Positions 17,904 to 26,783 of a DNA stretch of 64,000 bases are shown in pieces; the first letter of the stretch is position 1, and every line of letters starts with the position of its first letter. The position numbers and the translations under genes are program-made. The stretch comes from JAHRAW01 sp965203265 (lineage in GTDB: Bacteria > Pseudomonadota > Gammaproteobacteria > Arenicellales > Poriferihabitantaceae), in NCBI GenBank assembly GCA_965203265.1, contig CBDBBV010000002.1:620001-684000 (forward strand). The letters run 5' to 3'. The notes beneath the pieces are model-generated. The model saw only the letters and a program-made list of their open reading frames with translations, made no database searches and had not been told where the DNA came from.

Positions 17904-19721
17904 CTAGTGGGTGGACTCCAGCACGGTTTTGCCCCGTGGCACGCGGATTTCATCCACCATGGCCTGCGTCTCGGCGTCAGGCTCGGCGGTCATCAGCGAG
18001 ACGACCACCATCGCCACCAAGCTCACCGGCATGCCGATGATGCCGAAGCGCAGGTGATCGATGCCGATCCACGGATCCATGCCGGCGAAGCGCACCATGT
18101 ACAGATACCAGGTGCCGGCGAGGAAGCCGCACACCATGCCGGCGATGGCTCCAGGACGATTGGCTCGTTTCCACCAGATTCCCAGCACGATGGGGAAGAA
18201 CAGCCCGGAACAGGCGAAATCGAACGCCCAAGCGACCGCGCCGAGGATACTGGTGAGTTTGAGGCTGGCCACAAACGCTCCGGCGGCGCCGATTCCCAAC
18301 AACAGGATTCGGGCAACCAGCAGTCGGTGCTTGGTGTCCGCCTTCGGGTCGATGATCTTGTAGTACAGATCGTGGGACAACGCATTGGCGATGGCCAGCA
18401 ACAGGCCGTCCGCCGTGGACATTGCCGCGGCCATGCCGCCCGCCGCCACCAAGCCGGAGATCACATATGGCAATCCGGCGATTTCCGGAGTCGCCAACAC
18501 GACGATATCGCCGCGCATGAAGAACTCGTTCAGCTGCAGCAGGCCGTCGTTGTTGGCGTCGATGATCTGCAAGAAGCCGACATTGGCCCATTTCTGCACC
18601 CAATCCAGCGCATTCACCTCGACGATGGACTTGCCGATGATGCCGGTGGCCAAACTGGGGTCGAGCACCTGCAATTTGGTGAAAGTCGCCAGCGCCGGCG
18701 CGGTGAAGTACAGCAGGAAGATGAACAGCAACGACCACGCTACCGACTGCGTGGCTGCTTTCACCGAGGGCGTGGTGAAGTAGCGCATGAGGATGTGGGG
18801 AAGGGAGGCGGTACCGGCCATCATGCACAGCACCAGCGTGACGAATCGCCAGCTGGCCAGCGCGCTATCGCCCGCCTCGGCGTGCGGCACGCTCAGCGCC
18901 TTCAGACCGGCCTTGGCGCCTTCCACCGCTTCCAGAGTGCCGAGGCCGAAGACGGTTTCGAGTTGGCCGATGCGAGCGACTGCGTCGCCATAGACGAATT
19001 GCGGCACCAGACCGAATCCCTGCTTGTTCGACATCCAGAACACCGGCACCAGATAGGCGATGATCAACACGATGTATTGCGCCACCTGAGTCCAGGTTAC
19101 CGCGCGCATGCCGCCCAGCATCGAGCACAGCAAAATGCCCAACAGGCCGAACCACACACCCACCTCGAACGGGATTTGCAGGGCGCGCGCGGCGATCGTT
19201 CCGGTGGCGTTGATCTGCGCGGTTACATATGTGAACGAAGCCACCGCGAGTACCACCACCGCAAAGAATCGCGCAAGGTTGCCGCCGTATCGGGTGCCGA
19301 TGAAGTCGGGCACCGTGTAGCAGCCGAATTTGCGCAGGTACGGCGCCATCAGCGAGGCCACCAGCACATAGCCGCCGGTCCAGCCGACCACGAACGCCAG
19401 ATAGCCGTGGCCGCCGAAGTAGATGCCTCCGGCCATGGCCACGAATGACGCCCCCGACATCCAGTCCGCGGCAGTGGCCATGCCGTTGAATACGGCGGGC
19501 ACTTGGCGGCCGGCGACATAGTAGGCGTCGACCTGCGTGGTGCGGGAGAGCCAGCCGATGCCGGCATAGATGAGCACGGTGAATATTACGAACATGATGC
19601 CGATGGCATCGGCCGAGACCCCCATCTGTTCGAGTACCGCCATGAACAGGATGAATACGATGAATCCACCGGTGTAGAGACCGTATATCTTGGGCAGGTT
19701 GTCAATGAAGTTGCCTTTCAT
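17904..19721 (-). CDS. Sodium:solute symporter, VC_2705 family, with an EF-hand-like loop
   Basis: Large subunit of a two-gene sodium/solute symporter, 605 residues and about 13 helices, of the SSS family near acetate permeases (VC_2705 subfamily). Family sequence includes DAYYVAGRQVPAVFNGMATAA-like motifs (residues 65-85), ASFVAMAGGIYFGGHGYLAF, and LVAAGGMAAAMSTADGLLL at the conserved late helix. Residues 388-399, DANNDGLLQLNE, fit a canonical EF-hand calcium loop (ligands D388, N390, D392, Q396, E399). They sit in a soluble loop between helices at bases 18525-18560. It starts 3 bases after its DUF4212 partner, with GGAGGAATAAG as ribosome site overlapping that gene's stop. The transported solute is unknown; organic acids such as acetate are plausible. 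Confidence 0.9.
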   Translation of the reverse strand: MKGNFIDNLPKIYGLYTGGFIVFILFMAVLEQMGVSADAIGIMFVIFTVLIYAGIGWLSRTTQVDAYYVAGRQVPAVFNGMATAADWMSGASFVAMAGGIYFGGHGYLAFVVGWTGGYVLVASLMAPYLRKFGCYTVPDFIGTRYGGNLARFFAVVVLAVASFTYVTAQINATGTIAARALQIPFEVGVWFGLLGILLCSMLGGMRAVTWTQVAQYIVLIIAYLVPVFWMSNKQGFGLVPQFVYGDAVARIGQLETVFGLGTLEAVEGAKAGLKALSVPHAEAGDSALASWRFVTLVLCMMAGTASLPHILMRYFTTPSVKAATQSVAWSLLFIFLLYFTAPALATFTKLQVLDPSLATGIIGKSIVEVNALDWVQKWANVGFLQIIDANNDGLLQLNEFFMRGDIVVLATPEIAGLPYVISGLVAAGGMAAAMSTADGLLLAIANALSHDLYYKIIDPKADTKHRLLVARILLLGIGAAGAFVASLKLTSILGAVAWAFDFACSGLFFPIVLGIWWKRANRPGAIAGMVCGFLAGTWYLYMVRFAGMDPWIGIDHLRFGIIGMPVSLVAMVVVSLMTAEPDAETQAMVDEIRVPRGKTVLESTH

Positions 19722-19724
19722 TTC

Positions 19725-19985
19725 TTATTCCTCCTCTGCGAAACCGGTTTCCCGGTCGATGATGTGCTGCGCTCTGGCGAACCAGAAAATGATGATCACG
19801 AAGATGATTTCGGATCCTTGTGCGGCCATGTAGAAGCCAAGGGGGAAGCCCAGGAAAGTGAAAGCGTTGAGCGCGTTGGCGAACCAGTGGACCACGAATG
19901 AAAAAATGAACCACAGGGTCAGCGTGATGATCATCAACCGCTTCGTTCTTTGCCAATGGACAAGTCGTTGGGATGCGTCAGTCAT
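19725..19985 (-). CDS. DUF4212 small subunit of the sodium:solute symporter
   Basis: An 86-residue protein with two membrane helices (LMIITLTLWFIFSFVVHWFA and a second around GSEIIFVIIIFWFA) joined by the conserved FTFLGFPLGFYMAAQGSE. DUF4212 proteins are the usual partners of VC_2705-family symporters and are encoded directly before them, as here. Its ribosome site, AGGAGGAATAAGAC before ATG, is nearly the same as that of the large subunit, which suggests matched translation of the two subunits. Confidence 0.93.
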   Translation of the reverse strand: MTDASQRLVHWQRTKRLMIITLTLWFIFSFVVHWFANALNAFTFLGFPLGFYMAAQGSEIIFVIIIFWFARAQHIIDRETGFAEEE

Positions 19986-20045
19986 GTCTTATTCCTCCTA
20001 ATGTGATTGGAACAACTGGTATAGTACCCAAATACTGCGTAGCGG

Positions 20046-20076
20046 ATGATAGCCCATAATGTGGCGGCGATGTCAA
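20046..20076 (-). promoter_or_regulatory. Putative sigma70 promoter of the symporter operon
   Basis: On the minus strand a perfect TTGACA (20071-20076) and TATCAT (20046-20051) are separated by 19 bases, a rather long spacer. It lies about 60 bases before the DUF4212 start. Confidence 0.55.
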
Positions 20077-20106
20077 GTCGAGATTTTTACCTGAAGCCGG
20101 TTCAGC

Positions 20107-20808
20107 ATGAACAAAAATCTAGAAAAACCCAATAAAAAATTGTTTTCACGGGATTTTTTCCGTTTGTTGAAAGAATATGTGGGCGCGGGCGCAGGCGTGC
20201 CGGAGGCGCGCGATCTGCAGAATCCGGCCTCCCTCGGGGAATTTCTCGACAGTCGGGCGAGTCATGTGGCGCAAACCACGCTGTACGGCTACATGAAAAC
20301 CCGCGCCGGCACGCGCTTCCCCGAATTGTTCGAGGATCCCGGCATTCTGGCCGCCATCAATATCGCCAAATGGCACATTTGGCTGGCCTGCTTGTCGGAT
20401 CTGACTGTGTACAGCGGCGTTCTCCTGCGCCTCCGCAGCGATGAGTCGCCGACGAGAATTCGGGCGTTGCTGAGGCAAATCGTCGTGCCGTTGGTGGCGC
20501 GAGTCGGCGTCCCCGAAGAAGCCGGCGATGACTTCCCGGCCGCCGCGCGCCGGTTGGAGGCGCGCATCGCTACGGCCGACCTCGAGGCGCTGCAGGACGA
20601 CGATTCCGCCTTCACCGAAAGCCCGAAGGCATTGGTGTACTGGTCGCCGGTTGCCGATGAATTGAAGAGTCGGGATGTGGAAATCGTCCGCAATTCGGTG
20701 CGATTTCGCTGGCAGGAGGTTCGTCGCAGTCTGCGCAGGCGGTTGCGTGCTCATGCGTTGCTGCAGGCTGCGGAGAACTCCGCCGACCTCCGCCTGCCGA
20801 CTCGCTGA
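20107..20808 (+). CDS. Conserved-looking hypothetical protein
   Basis: A 233-residue soluble protein that I do not recognise with confidence. The N-terminus LFSRDFFRLLKEYVGAGAG is followed by the most distinctive stretch, ASHVAQTTLYGYMKTRAG and INIAKWHIWLACLSDLTVYSG (about residues 50-105). A middle helical part follows, and then a strongly basic C-terminal helix RWQEVRRSLRRRLRAHALLQ. No signal peptide and no catalytic motif are evident. It is divergent from the symporter operon, with 121 bases between, and precedes hfq. The pairing with a symporter locus may be functional or accidental. Confidence 0.75.
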   Translation: MNKNLEKPNKKLFSRDFFRLLKEYVGAGAGVPEARDLQNPASLGEFLDSRASHVAQTTLYGYMKTRAGTRFPELFEDPGILAAINIAKWHIWLACLSDLTVYSGVLLRLRSDESPTRIRALLRQIVVPLVARVGVPEEAGDDFPAAARRLEARIATADLEALQDDDSAFTESPKALVYWSPVADELKSRDVEIVRNSVRFRWQEVRRSLRRRLRAHALLQAAENSADLRLPTR

Positions 20809-20859
20809 CGAAGCGAAATTCCCATGTAAAACGCGATTTCGTCTTTCGGCGGAATTTCA

Positions 20860-20868
20860 TGGTAGAAT
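20860..20868 (+). promoter_or_regulatory. Extended -10 promoter element upstream of hfq
   Basis: TGGTAGAAT fits an extended -10 (TG-N-TATAAT) and is followed by CCCGCGC. An almost identical block, TGGTAAAAT followed by CCGGCGC, lies before gyrA at 22963. No good -35 is needed for such promoters and none is obvious. It would leave an hfq leader of about 160 bases. Confidence 0.4.
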
Positions 20869-21033
20869 CCCGCGCTCGCGTCTCATGTCTAGTGATCGAT
20901 GAAACAGGAAGATCGAACAAATCCCGAAAAATCAGGAGAGTACGAGGGGAAGAGAACAATGTTCGGAACTCGGCTGCATAGACGAACAATGAGACACAAA
21001 CCGCAAACTACATTTCATAATAGGGTGACAAAA

Positions 21034-21318
21034 ATGGCTCAACAAAGAGGGACGGCGTTGCAAGACCCCTTTCTGAACATCGTGCGTCGAGAAAGAATTC
21101 CAGTTTCTGTTTTCTTGGTGAACGGGATCAAGTTGCAGGGGCAGATCGAATCATTCGACCAGTTCGTTGTTCTGCTACGCAACAGCGTCAACCAGATGAT
21201 CTACAAGCACGCGATTTCAACCATCGTTCCGGCGCGCCCAGTGCGCTTGTCTCACGACGGGCATAACGAGGGCTACGGCAACGATCCGCAGGTGTCGGGG
21301 AATCAGTCATCCTATTGA
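21034..21318 (+). CDS. hfq: RNA chaperone Hfq
   Basis: A 94-residue Sm-like protein that forms the hexameric RNA chaperone matching small RNAs to mRNAs. Sm1 and Sm2 motifs are nearly identical to those of other gammaproteobacteria: [39 protein letters not shown] and [11 protein letters not shown] short hydrophilic tail follows. The ATG at 21034 (MAQQRG) is the family start; the open frame extends upstream without homology. It is followed by a GC-rich hairpin and hflX, the usual neighbour. Confidence 0.97.
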   Translation: MAQQRGTALQDPFLNIVRRERIPVSVFLVNGIKLQGQIESFDQFVVLLRNSVNQMIYKHAISTIVPARPVRLSHDGHNEGYGNDPQVSGNQSSY

Positions 21319-21344
21319 CGGCATTGCCGAGACTGCTCCCCGCC

Positions 21345-21369
21345 CGCGCCCGCCGACGAGGCGGGCGCG
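21345..21369 (+). other. GC-rich perfect hairpin between hfq and hflX
   Basis: CGCGCCCGCC and GGCGGGCGCG pair over 10 bp around a GACGA loop. No T-run follows, so it is unlikely to be a classical terminator. It may stabilise the hfq mRNA 3' end or uncouple hfq from hflX. A smaller CCCGC-TAT-GCGGG hairpin follows shortly after. Confidence 0.6.
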
Positions 21370-21447
21370 AGCACGAGCGGAGAATCCCGCTATGCGGGGG
21401 CGCGGCGGGCTGGGCGACATACTCGCCGTCGCCTTGATCACAGGAGG

Positions 21448-22761
21448 GTGGCTTTTCTGCTTGATTCCGTAGAGAACGGCCCCTTCGCCGACGCCCTCGA
21501 ACGGGCGATACTGGTGGCGCAGGTCGATCGCGCGCACGATTGTGGCGAGCGATCGTTGCGCGAACTGGCGCAACTGGCGCGCTCCGCCGGCGCCGCTGTC
21601 TGCGATCAGGTGCTACTGCGGCGCAACAAACCGGTCGCCGCCACCTTCCTAAGCCGAGACAAGGCGCAGGAACTCGCCCAGCTGGTAGAGCAACACGCGG
21701 CCACGCTGGTGATCTTCAATCACCCGATTTCGCCGATTCAGGAGCGGAATCTGGAAGGCATCGTCGCTTGTCGCGTGCTCGACCGCACCGCCCTGATCCT
21801 CGATATCTTTGCCCAACGAGCCACCTCCAGCGAAGGCAAGCTGCAGGTGGAACTGGCTCAACTCAAGCACCTCTCCACCCGTCTGGTACGCGGCTGGTCT
21901 CACCTCGAACGGCAAAAAGGCGGAATCGGCCTGCGCGGCCCCGGTGAAACCCAACTCGAAACCGACCGCCGTCTGATCGGCGCGCGCATCAAGTCCCTGA
22001 CGCGCGGGTTGCAGCGGGTCGAATCCCAGCGTGCCCTGCGTCGCCGAGCCAGACGCCGCGCCGCGCTGTCCACGGTATCGCTGGTCGGCTATACCAACGC
22101 GGGAAAATCCTCCCTGTTCAACCGCTTGACCGGCGCGCGCGCCCATGCTGCCGACCAATTGTTCGCCACCCTCGATCCGACCATGCGCCGAATCGAAATA
22201 CCCGGCTTCGGTGCGTTGGTGCTGTCGGATACGGTCGGTTTCGTCCGCGACCTGCCGCATGCCCTGATTGCCGCCTTTCACTCCACTCTGGAGGAAATGG
22301 TGAACGCCGCCTGCCTGCTGTTGGTGAACGACTATGCCGATCCGGAATTCGCCGAACTCGGAGCCGCGGTGGAAAAGGTGCTGCACGAGATCGGCGCCGG
22401 CGATGTGCCGATCATCCATGTCAACAACAAGATCGATAAAACCGCCGACCATGCCAGAGTGCAACGCGGCCAGGACGGCTTGATCGAAAGGGTGTGGCTG
22501 TCGGCGCATAGTGGCGAAGGAGTCGACCTGCTGCAACAGGCGCTGGGGGAATTGCTCGGCCGTCGCCGCCGCGAATATGTGTTCACGCTGAAACCGCAGG
22601 CCGGCGCGCTCAGGGCGAGCTTGTACCAGCGTTGCGAAGTACTCGATGAAGAGATCGACGACACCGGCCTGATTCGGCTGGCGGTGAAAATGGAAATCTC
22701 GGATCGCAGCTGGCTGGAGTCCCAGCGACAATTCGAAGGGCTGTGGTCGGAACGGGAGTGA
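21448..22761 (+). CDS. hflX: Ribosome-associated GTPase HflX
   Basis: GTPase that splits or rescues stalled ribosomes, about 437 residues. The N-terminal HflX domain has FNHPISPIQERNLE and RTALILDIFAQRATSSEGKLQ; the linker has GGIGLRGPGETQLETDRR. The G domain has G1 GYTNAGKSS, G3 DTVGFVRDLPH and G4 NKID. The start is uncertain: GTG 21448 directly abuts the strong AGGAGG (21442-21447), which is too close. An in-frame CTG at 21457 would have ideal 9-base spacing. Either gives a normal family N-terminus. Confidence 0.94.
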   Translation: MAFLLDSVENGPFADALERAILVAQVDRAHDCGERSLRELAQLARSAGAAVCDQVLLRRNKPVAATFLSRDKAQELAQLVEQHAATLVIFNHPISPIQERNLEGIVACRVLDRTALILDIFAQRATSSEGKLQVELAQLKHLSTRLVRGWSHLERQKGGIGLRGPGETQLETDRRLIGARIKSLTRGLQRVESQRALRRRARRRAALSTVSLVGYTNAGKSSLFNRLTGARAHAADQLFATLDPTMRRIEIPGFGALVLSDTVGFVRDLPHALIAAFHSTLEEMVNAACLLLVNDYADPEFAELGAAVEKVLHEIGAGDVPIIHVNNKIDKTADHARVQRGQDGLIERVWLSAHSGEGVDLLQQALGELLGRRRREYVFTLKPQAGALRASLYQRCEVLDEEIDDTGLIRLAVKMEISDRSWLESQRQFEGLWSERE

Positions 22762-22780
22762 GCGGCGGGCGCGCCGTCAA

Positions 22781-22854
22781 GAGCGACCACTGAGCGCCCA
22801 CTGAGCGACCACTGAGCGCCCACTGAGCGACCACTGAGCGCCCACTGAGCGACG
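22781..22854. repeat. Tandem repeat, three copies of a 22-bp unit, between hflX and gyrA
   Basis: GAGCGACCACT and GAGCGCCCACT alternate three times without error, then a partial GAGCGACG. It starts 20 bases after the hflX stop, inside the 306-base gap before gyrA. The rest of the gap holds a GC-rich stretch and a putative gyrA promoter. No inverted symmetry is seen, so this is not terminator-like. Confidence 0.95.
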
Positions 22855-22962
22855 CCTGCAAGATGCGCCGGAGGGCGGCACCCGAGGAGAGCGCCAAGCC
22901 GCCGAAAATGCCTTTTCCCCGCCCAGTCGCTACCGTAGCAGCGCGTTCACGCCGTTTCGATA

Positions 22963-22971
22963 TGGTAAAAT
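22963..22971 (+). promoter_or_regulatory. Extended -10 promoter element upstream of gyrA
   Basis: TGGTAAAAT, an extended -10, is followed by CCGGCGC and lies about 97 bases before the gyrA ATG. The block closely copies the one before hfq (20860), which strengthens both assignments. Confidence 0.45.
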
Positions 22972-23067
22972 CCGGCGCGGATTCCAGCCGCCGAGGATCG
23001 CCGCTTCCCCTTCGGTAATCCATGCATTTGCGCACCGCCGCGCGGCGGATTCACCGACTTCCAGCCC

Positions 23068-25614
23068 ATGACCGACCTGACTTTCGCCAAGGAAACCGTC
23101 CCCGCCAATCTCGAGCAGGAGATGCGTCAGTCCTATCTGGACTACGCCATGAGCGTCATCGTCGGGCGCGCCCTGCCCGATGTCCGCGATGGCCTCAAAC
23201 CGGTTCACCGTCGGGTGCTGTACGCCATGTCGGTGCTGGGCAACGACCACAACAAGCCCTACAAGAAATCCGCCCGAGTGGTGGGGGATGTCATCGGCAA
23301 ATACCACCCCCACGGAGACACCGCGGTATACGACGCCATCGTGCGCATGGCGCAGAGTTTTTCCATGCGCTATCCATTGATCGACGGTCAGGGGAATTTC
23401 GGCTCGATCGACGGCGATTCCCCCGCGGCCATGCGCTATACCGAAATTCGTTTGGCGCGGATTGCCCACGAGTTGCTGTCCGACCTCGATCGGGAAACGG
23501 TGGAATTCGGCCCCAACTACGATGAAACCGAAACTCAGCCGCTGGTGCTGCCGACGCGCGTGCCCAATCTGCTGGTGAACGGCTCCGCCGGTATCGCCGT
23601 GGGCATGGCCACCAATGTGCCGCCGCACAACCTCGGCGAAACCATCGACGCCGCTCTGGCGCTGATCGAAAATCCTGGCATCACCGTTGCCGAGTTGATG
23701 ACGCACCTGCCGGGCCCGGATTTCCCCACCGCCGGCATGATCAACGGGCGCAGCGGCATCCGCCAAGCATATGAGGGCGGCCGCGGCCGCATCCGCGTGC
23801 GCGCCAGAACCGACATCGAGCAGGCCAAGAACGGGCGGGAATCCATAATCGTCCAGCAGTTGCCCTATCAGGTCAACAAAGCCAGATTGATGGAGAAGAT
23901 CGCCGAGTTGGTGAAGAACAAGCGGCTTGAAGGGATTTCCGCCATGCGCGACGAATCGGACAAATCCGGCATGCGCATGGTGATCGAGCTCAAGCGCGGC
24001 GAGCAGGCCGAGGTGGTGTTGAACAACCTGTACAAGCAGACTCAGATGCAGACCGTGTTCGGCATCAACATGGTCGCCCTCGGCGACAACCAGCCGCGCC
24101 TTTTCAACCTCAAGGAAGTCCTCGCGGAATTCCTCAAGCACCGCCGCGAAGTGGTTACTCGACGCACCATCTTCGACCTGCGCAAGGCGCGCGAACGCGC
24201 CCACATCCTCGAAGGGCTGGCGCTGGCGCTGGCAAACATCGACGCCATGATCGCCCTCATCAAGGCGGCGCGCACGCCGGCGGCGGCGAAGGAGTCTCTG
24301 CTGGCGACCCCGTGGGAATGCGGCAGCGCGACCGCCATGCTGGGGCGCAGCAACGCCGACCTGTCGCGCCCGGCGGGGCTGGACGAGCGATATGGCGCGG
24401 GGGAAGACGGCTATCGCTTGTCGCCGGCGCAGGCACAGGCCATCCTCGAATTGCGCCTGCACCGGCTGACCGGCCTGGAGCAGGAGAAAATCCACGGCGA
24501 ATACGCCGGATTGATCGAGGCGATCACCGGTTTCCTCGGGATTTTGCGGAATCCCGATCGCCTGCTCGAGGTGATCAGCGAGGAACTGACGGAGATTCGG
24601 CAGCAATACGCCGACTCGCGCCGCACCGAAATCCTCGACGAGGAAATCGACCTGTTGACGGAAGACCTCATCCCCGAAGAGGAGGTGGTGGTCACCCTGT
24701 CTCACGCCGGCTATGCGAAATCCCAGCCGGTGGCCGATTATGCCGCCCAGCGGCGCGGCGGCAAGGGGCGCATCGCCACCCGCACCCGCGAAGAGGATTT
24801 TGTCGGGCGCATGTTCGTCGCCAATTCCCACGACACCATCCTGTGTTTTTCCGATCGCGGCAAGGTGTACTGGCTGCGGGTGTTCCAACTGCCGCAGGCT
24901 GGGCGGCAGGCTCGCGGCAAGCCGCTGGTGAACCTGCTGCCGTTGGACGCCGACGAGCAGGTTACCGCGATTTTGCCGATCAAGGGGTATGCGGACGGCA
25001 AATACGTGCTCATGGCGACCGCCGGCGGCGTGGTCAAGAAATGCCCGCTGGAGAATTTTTCGCGCCCACGGAGTCTCGGCATCATCGCGGTCAATCTGGA
25101 CGACGGCGATCACCTCATCGGCGCCGCCCTGACCGACGGCGGCGAAGATATTCTGTTGGTGAGCAACGCCGGCAAGGCGGCTAGATTCGCCGAAACCGAT
25201 GTGCGCGCCACCGGCCGAACGGCGCGCGGGGTGCGCGGCATCAAACTGGCCGACGGCCATCGGGTGATCTCGCTGATAGTAACGCCGGGCGCGGGCGAAG
25301 GCACCTCCGAGTCGCTCCTCATCAGCACCGAAAACGGCTACGGCAAACGCACGCCGATGGCGGACTTCCCGCGCAAGGGGCGCGGCGGCATGGGCGTGAT
25401 CGCGATTCGCACCAGTCGGCGCAATGGCGAGGTGGTGAGCGCATTGCCGCTCGGCGAGGACGATGAAGTCATGCTGATCACCGACGGCGGCGTACTCATC
25501 CGCACCCGCGCCGCCGAGGTGTCGTCTCTGGGGCGCATCACTCAGGGCGTGCGCCTGATCTCCCTGAAGGAAACCGAGAGATTGGTCAGCGTGAGCAAGG
25601 TGGAAGAAGGCTGA
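23068..25614 (+). CDS. gyrA: DNA gyrase subunit A
   Basis: Cleavage-religation subunit of gyrase, 848 residues. The active-site tyrosine lies in [10 protein letters not shown] (Y124 here). The winged-helix region holds [19 protein letters not shown], which has threonine (T85) at the position of E. coli S83 and keeps aspartate (D89) at D87. The C-terminal beta-pinwheel has the GyrA-box, here AAQRRGGKG, needed for DNA wrapping; the long acidic tail of E. coli GyrA is absent. No Shine-Dalgarno sequence is evident before ATG. It heads the pheA-tyrA-aroA-cmk-rpsA block, though serC, often next, is missing. Confidence 0.98.
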   Translation: MTDLTFAKETVPANLEQEMRQSYLDYAMSVIVGRALPDVRDGLKPVHRRVLYAMSVLGNDHNKPYKKSARVVGDVIGKYHPHGDTAVYDAIVRMAQSFSMRYPLIDGQGNFGSIDGDSPAAMRYTEIRLARIAHELLSDLDRETVEFGPNYDETETQPLVLPTRVPNLLVNGSAGIAVGMATNVPPHNLGETIDAALALIENPGITVAELMTHLPGPDFPTAGMINGRSGIRQAYEGGRGRIRVRARTDIEQAKNGRESIIVQQLPYQVNKARLMEKIAELVKNKRLEGISAMRDESDKSGMRMVIELKRGEQAEVVLNNLYKQTQMQTVFGINMVALGDNQPRLFNLKEVLAEFLKHRREVVTRRTIFDLRKARERAHILEGLALALANIDAMIALIKAARTPAAAKESLLATPWECGSATAMLGRSNADLSRPAGLDERYGAGEDGYRLSPAQAQAILELRLHRLTGLEQEKIHGEYAGLIEAITGFLGILRNPDRLLEVISEELTEIRQQYADSRRTEILDEEIDLLTEDLIPEEEVVVTLSHAGYAKSQPVADYAAQRRGGKGRIATRTREEDFVGRMFVANSHDTILCFSDRGKVYWLRVFQLPQAGRQARGKPLVNLLPLDADEQVTAILPIKGYADGKYVLMATAGGVVKKCPLENFSRPRSLGIIAVNLDDGDHLIGAALTDGGEDILLVSNAGKAARFAETDVRATGRTARGVRGIKLADGHRVISLIVTPGAGEGTSESLLISTENGYGKRTPMADFPRKGRGGMGVIAIRTSRRNGEVVSALPLGEDDEVMLITDGGVLIRTRAAEVSSLGRITQGVRLISLKETERLVSVSKVEEG

Positions 25615-25680
25615 CCGCAAGCCGCAACCCATATAGCATCCCCCGACCGATCCCGCCCGCCGAAACGCACACGCCGCCAA

Positions 25681-26766
25681 ATGAGCCAGAACAGCGAATC
25701 CGAACTGCAGTCATGCCGCGACCGCATCGACGAGATCGACGAGCAGATGCTGGAGTTGATGAATCGGCGGATCGAGGTGGCGCGCAGCATCGGCGCGATC
25801 AAATCCGAGTTGGCGGAGCCGGCGTTCTATCGCCCGGAGCGCGAGGCGCGGGTGCTGAAGCGGCTGCGAAAACTGAATCGCGGGCAGTTGGACGACGCCG
25901 CATTGGAGGCGCTTTTCCGCGAAATCATGTCGATCACCCGAGGGGTCGAGGCGGGGCTTTCCGTGGCCATCCTCGGGCCGCTCGGCACCTACAGCGAGTC
26001 GGCGGCGCGCCAGCATTTCGGCAGCTCCATCGAGATCGTGCCGCATGCCACCATCGACGAAATTTTCCGCGCGGCGGAAACCGGGCAAACCGATTTCGCC
26101 GTGGCGCCGGTGGAAAATTCCACCGAAGGCGGCGTCAGCGGCACCTTGGAGCGACTGGTAACCACCTCGTTGAGCGCCTGTGGGGAAATCAACCTGCGCA
26201 TCCATCACAACCTGCTCGGCGTCGCCGAGGGATTGTCCTCGGTTGCGCGAGTGATCGCCCATTCCCAATCCCTCGGACAATGCAAGCGATGGCTCGATCG
26301 CAACCTGCCCGGCGTCGACATGATCGCGGTGGGCAGCAACGCCGATGCGGCCATGCAGGCGCGCGATGATCCGACCGCGGCCGCCATCGCCGGCGACAGC
26401 GCCGCCGAGCGCTATGGCCTGAGCCACTTGGCGGCGAACATCGAGGACGAGCCCGGCAACACCACCCGCTTTCTGGTGTTTTCCAATCGCCAAACCCCAC
26501 CGAGCGGCGACGATAAGACCAGTTTGCTATTGTCGTGCCGCAACCGCCCGGGGGCGCTGTTCCACCTGCTCAAGCCGCTGCTGGATCACCGCGTGGACAT
26601 GACCCGAATCGAATCGCGACCGTCGAAAACCGGGCTGTGGGAGTACATTTTCTTTGTCGATATCGCCGGCCATCAAGCCGACCACGGCATCGCCGAGGCC
26701 CTGCAGGCGCTCAAGGCCGAAGCCGGCCTGTACAAGAATCTCGGCTCCTACCCGGTGTCCAGCTGA
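25681..26766 (+). CDS. pheA: Chorismate mutase/prephenate dehydratase (P-protein)
   Basis: Bifunctional phenylalanine-biosynthesis enzyme, 361 residues. The AroQ-type mutase domain occupies about 1-95 (CRDRIDEIDEQMLELMNRRI). The dehydratase domain occupies about 97-275 (GPLGTYSESAARQHF, VAPVENSTEGGV, with the Thr-Arg-Phe motif TTRFLVF). The regulatory ACT domain follows from about 285 (RPGALFHLLKPL and the ESRPSK phenylalanine-binding motif), so feedback inhibition by phenylalanine is expected. It lies 66 bases after gyrA; tyrA follows directly without the hisC often found between them. Confidence 0.96.
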   Translation: MSQNSESELQSCRDRIDEIDEQMLELMNRRIEVARSIGAIKSELAEPAFYRPEREARVLKRLRKLNRGQLDDAALEALFREIMSITRGVEAGLSVAILGPLGTYSESAARQHFGSSIEIVPHATIDEIFRAAETGQTDFAVAPVENSTEGGVSGTLERLVTTSLSACGEINLRIHHNLLGVAEGLSSVARVIAHSQSLGQCKRWLDRNLPGVDMIAVGSNADAAMQARDDPTAAAIAGDSAAERYGLSHLAANIEDEPGNTTRFLVFSNRQTPPSGDDKTSLLLSCRNRPGALFHLLKPLLDHRVDMTRIESRPSKTGLWEYIFFVDIAGHQADHGIAEALQALKAEAGLYKNLGSYPVSS

Positions 26767-26783
26767 GTCGAGCCGAGTCGAGC

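Noticed and set aside
21345..21369. Rho-independent terminator of hfq
   Set aside because: The stem is perfect but no T-run follows, so I list it only as a hairpin.
22781..22854. CRISPR array
   Set aside because: The repeats are contiguous 11/22-bp units with no unique spacers, and there are no cas genes nearby.
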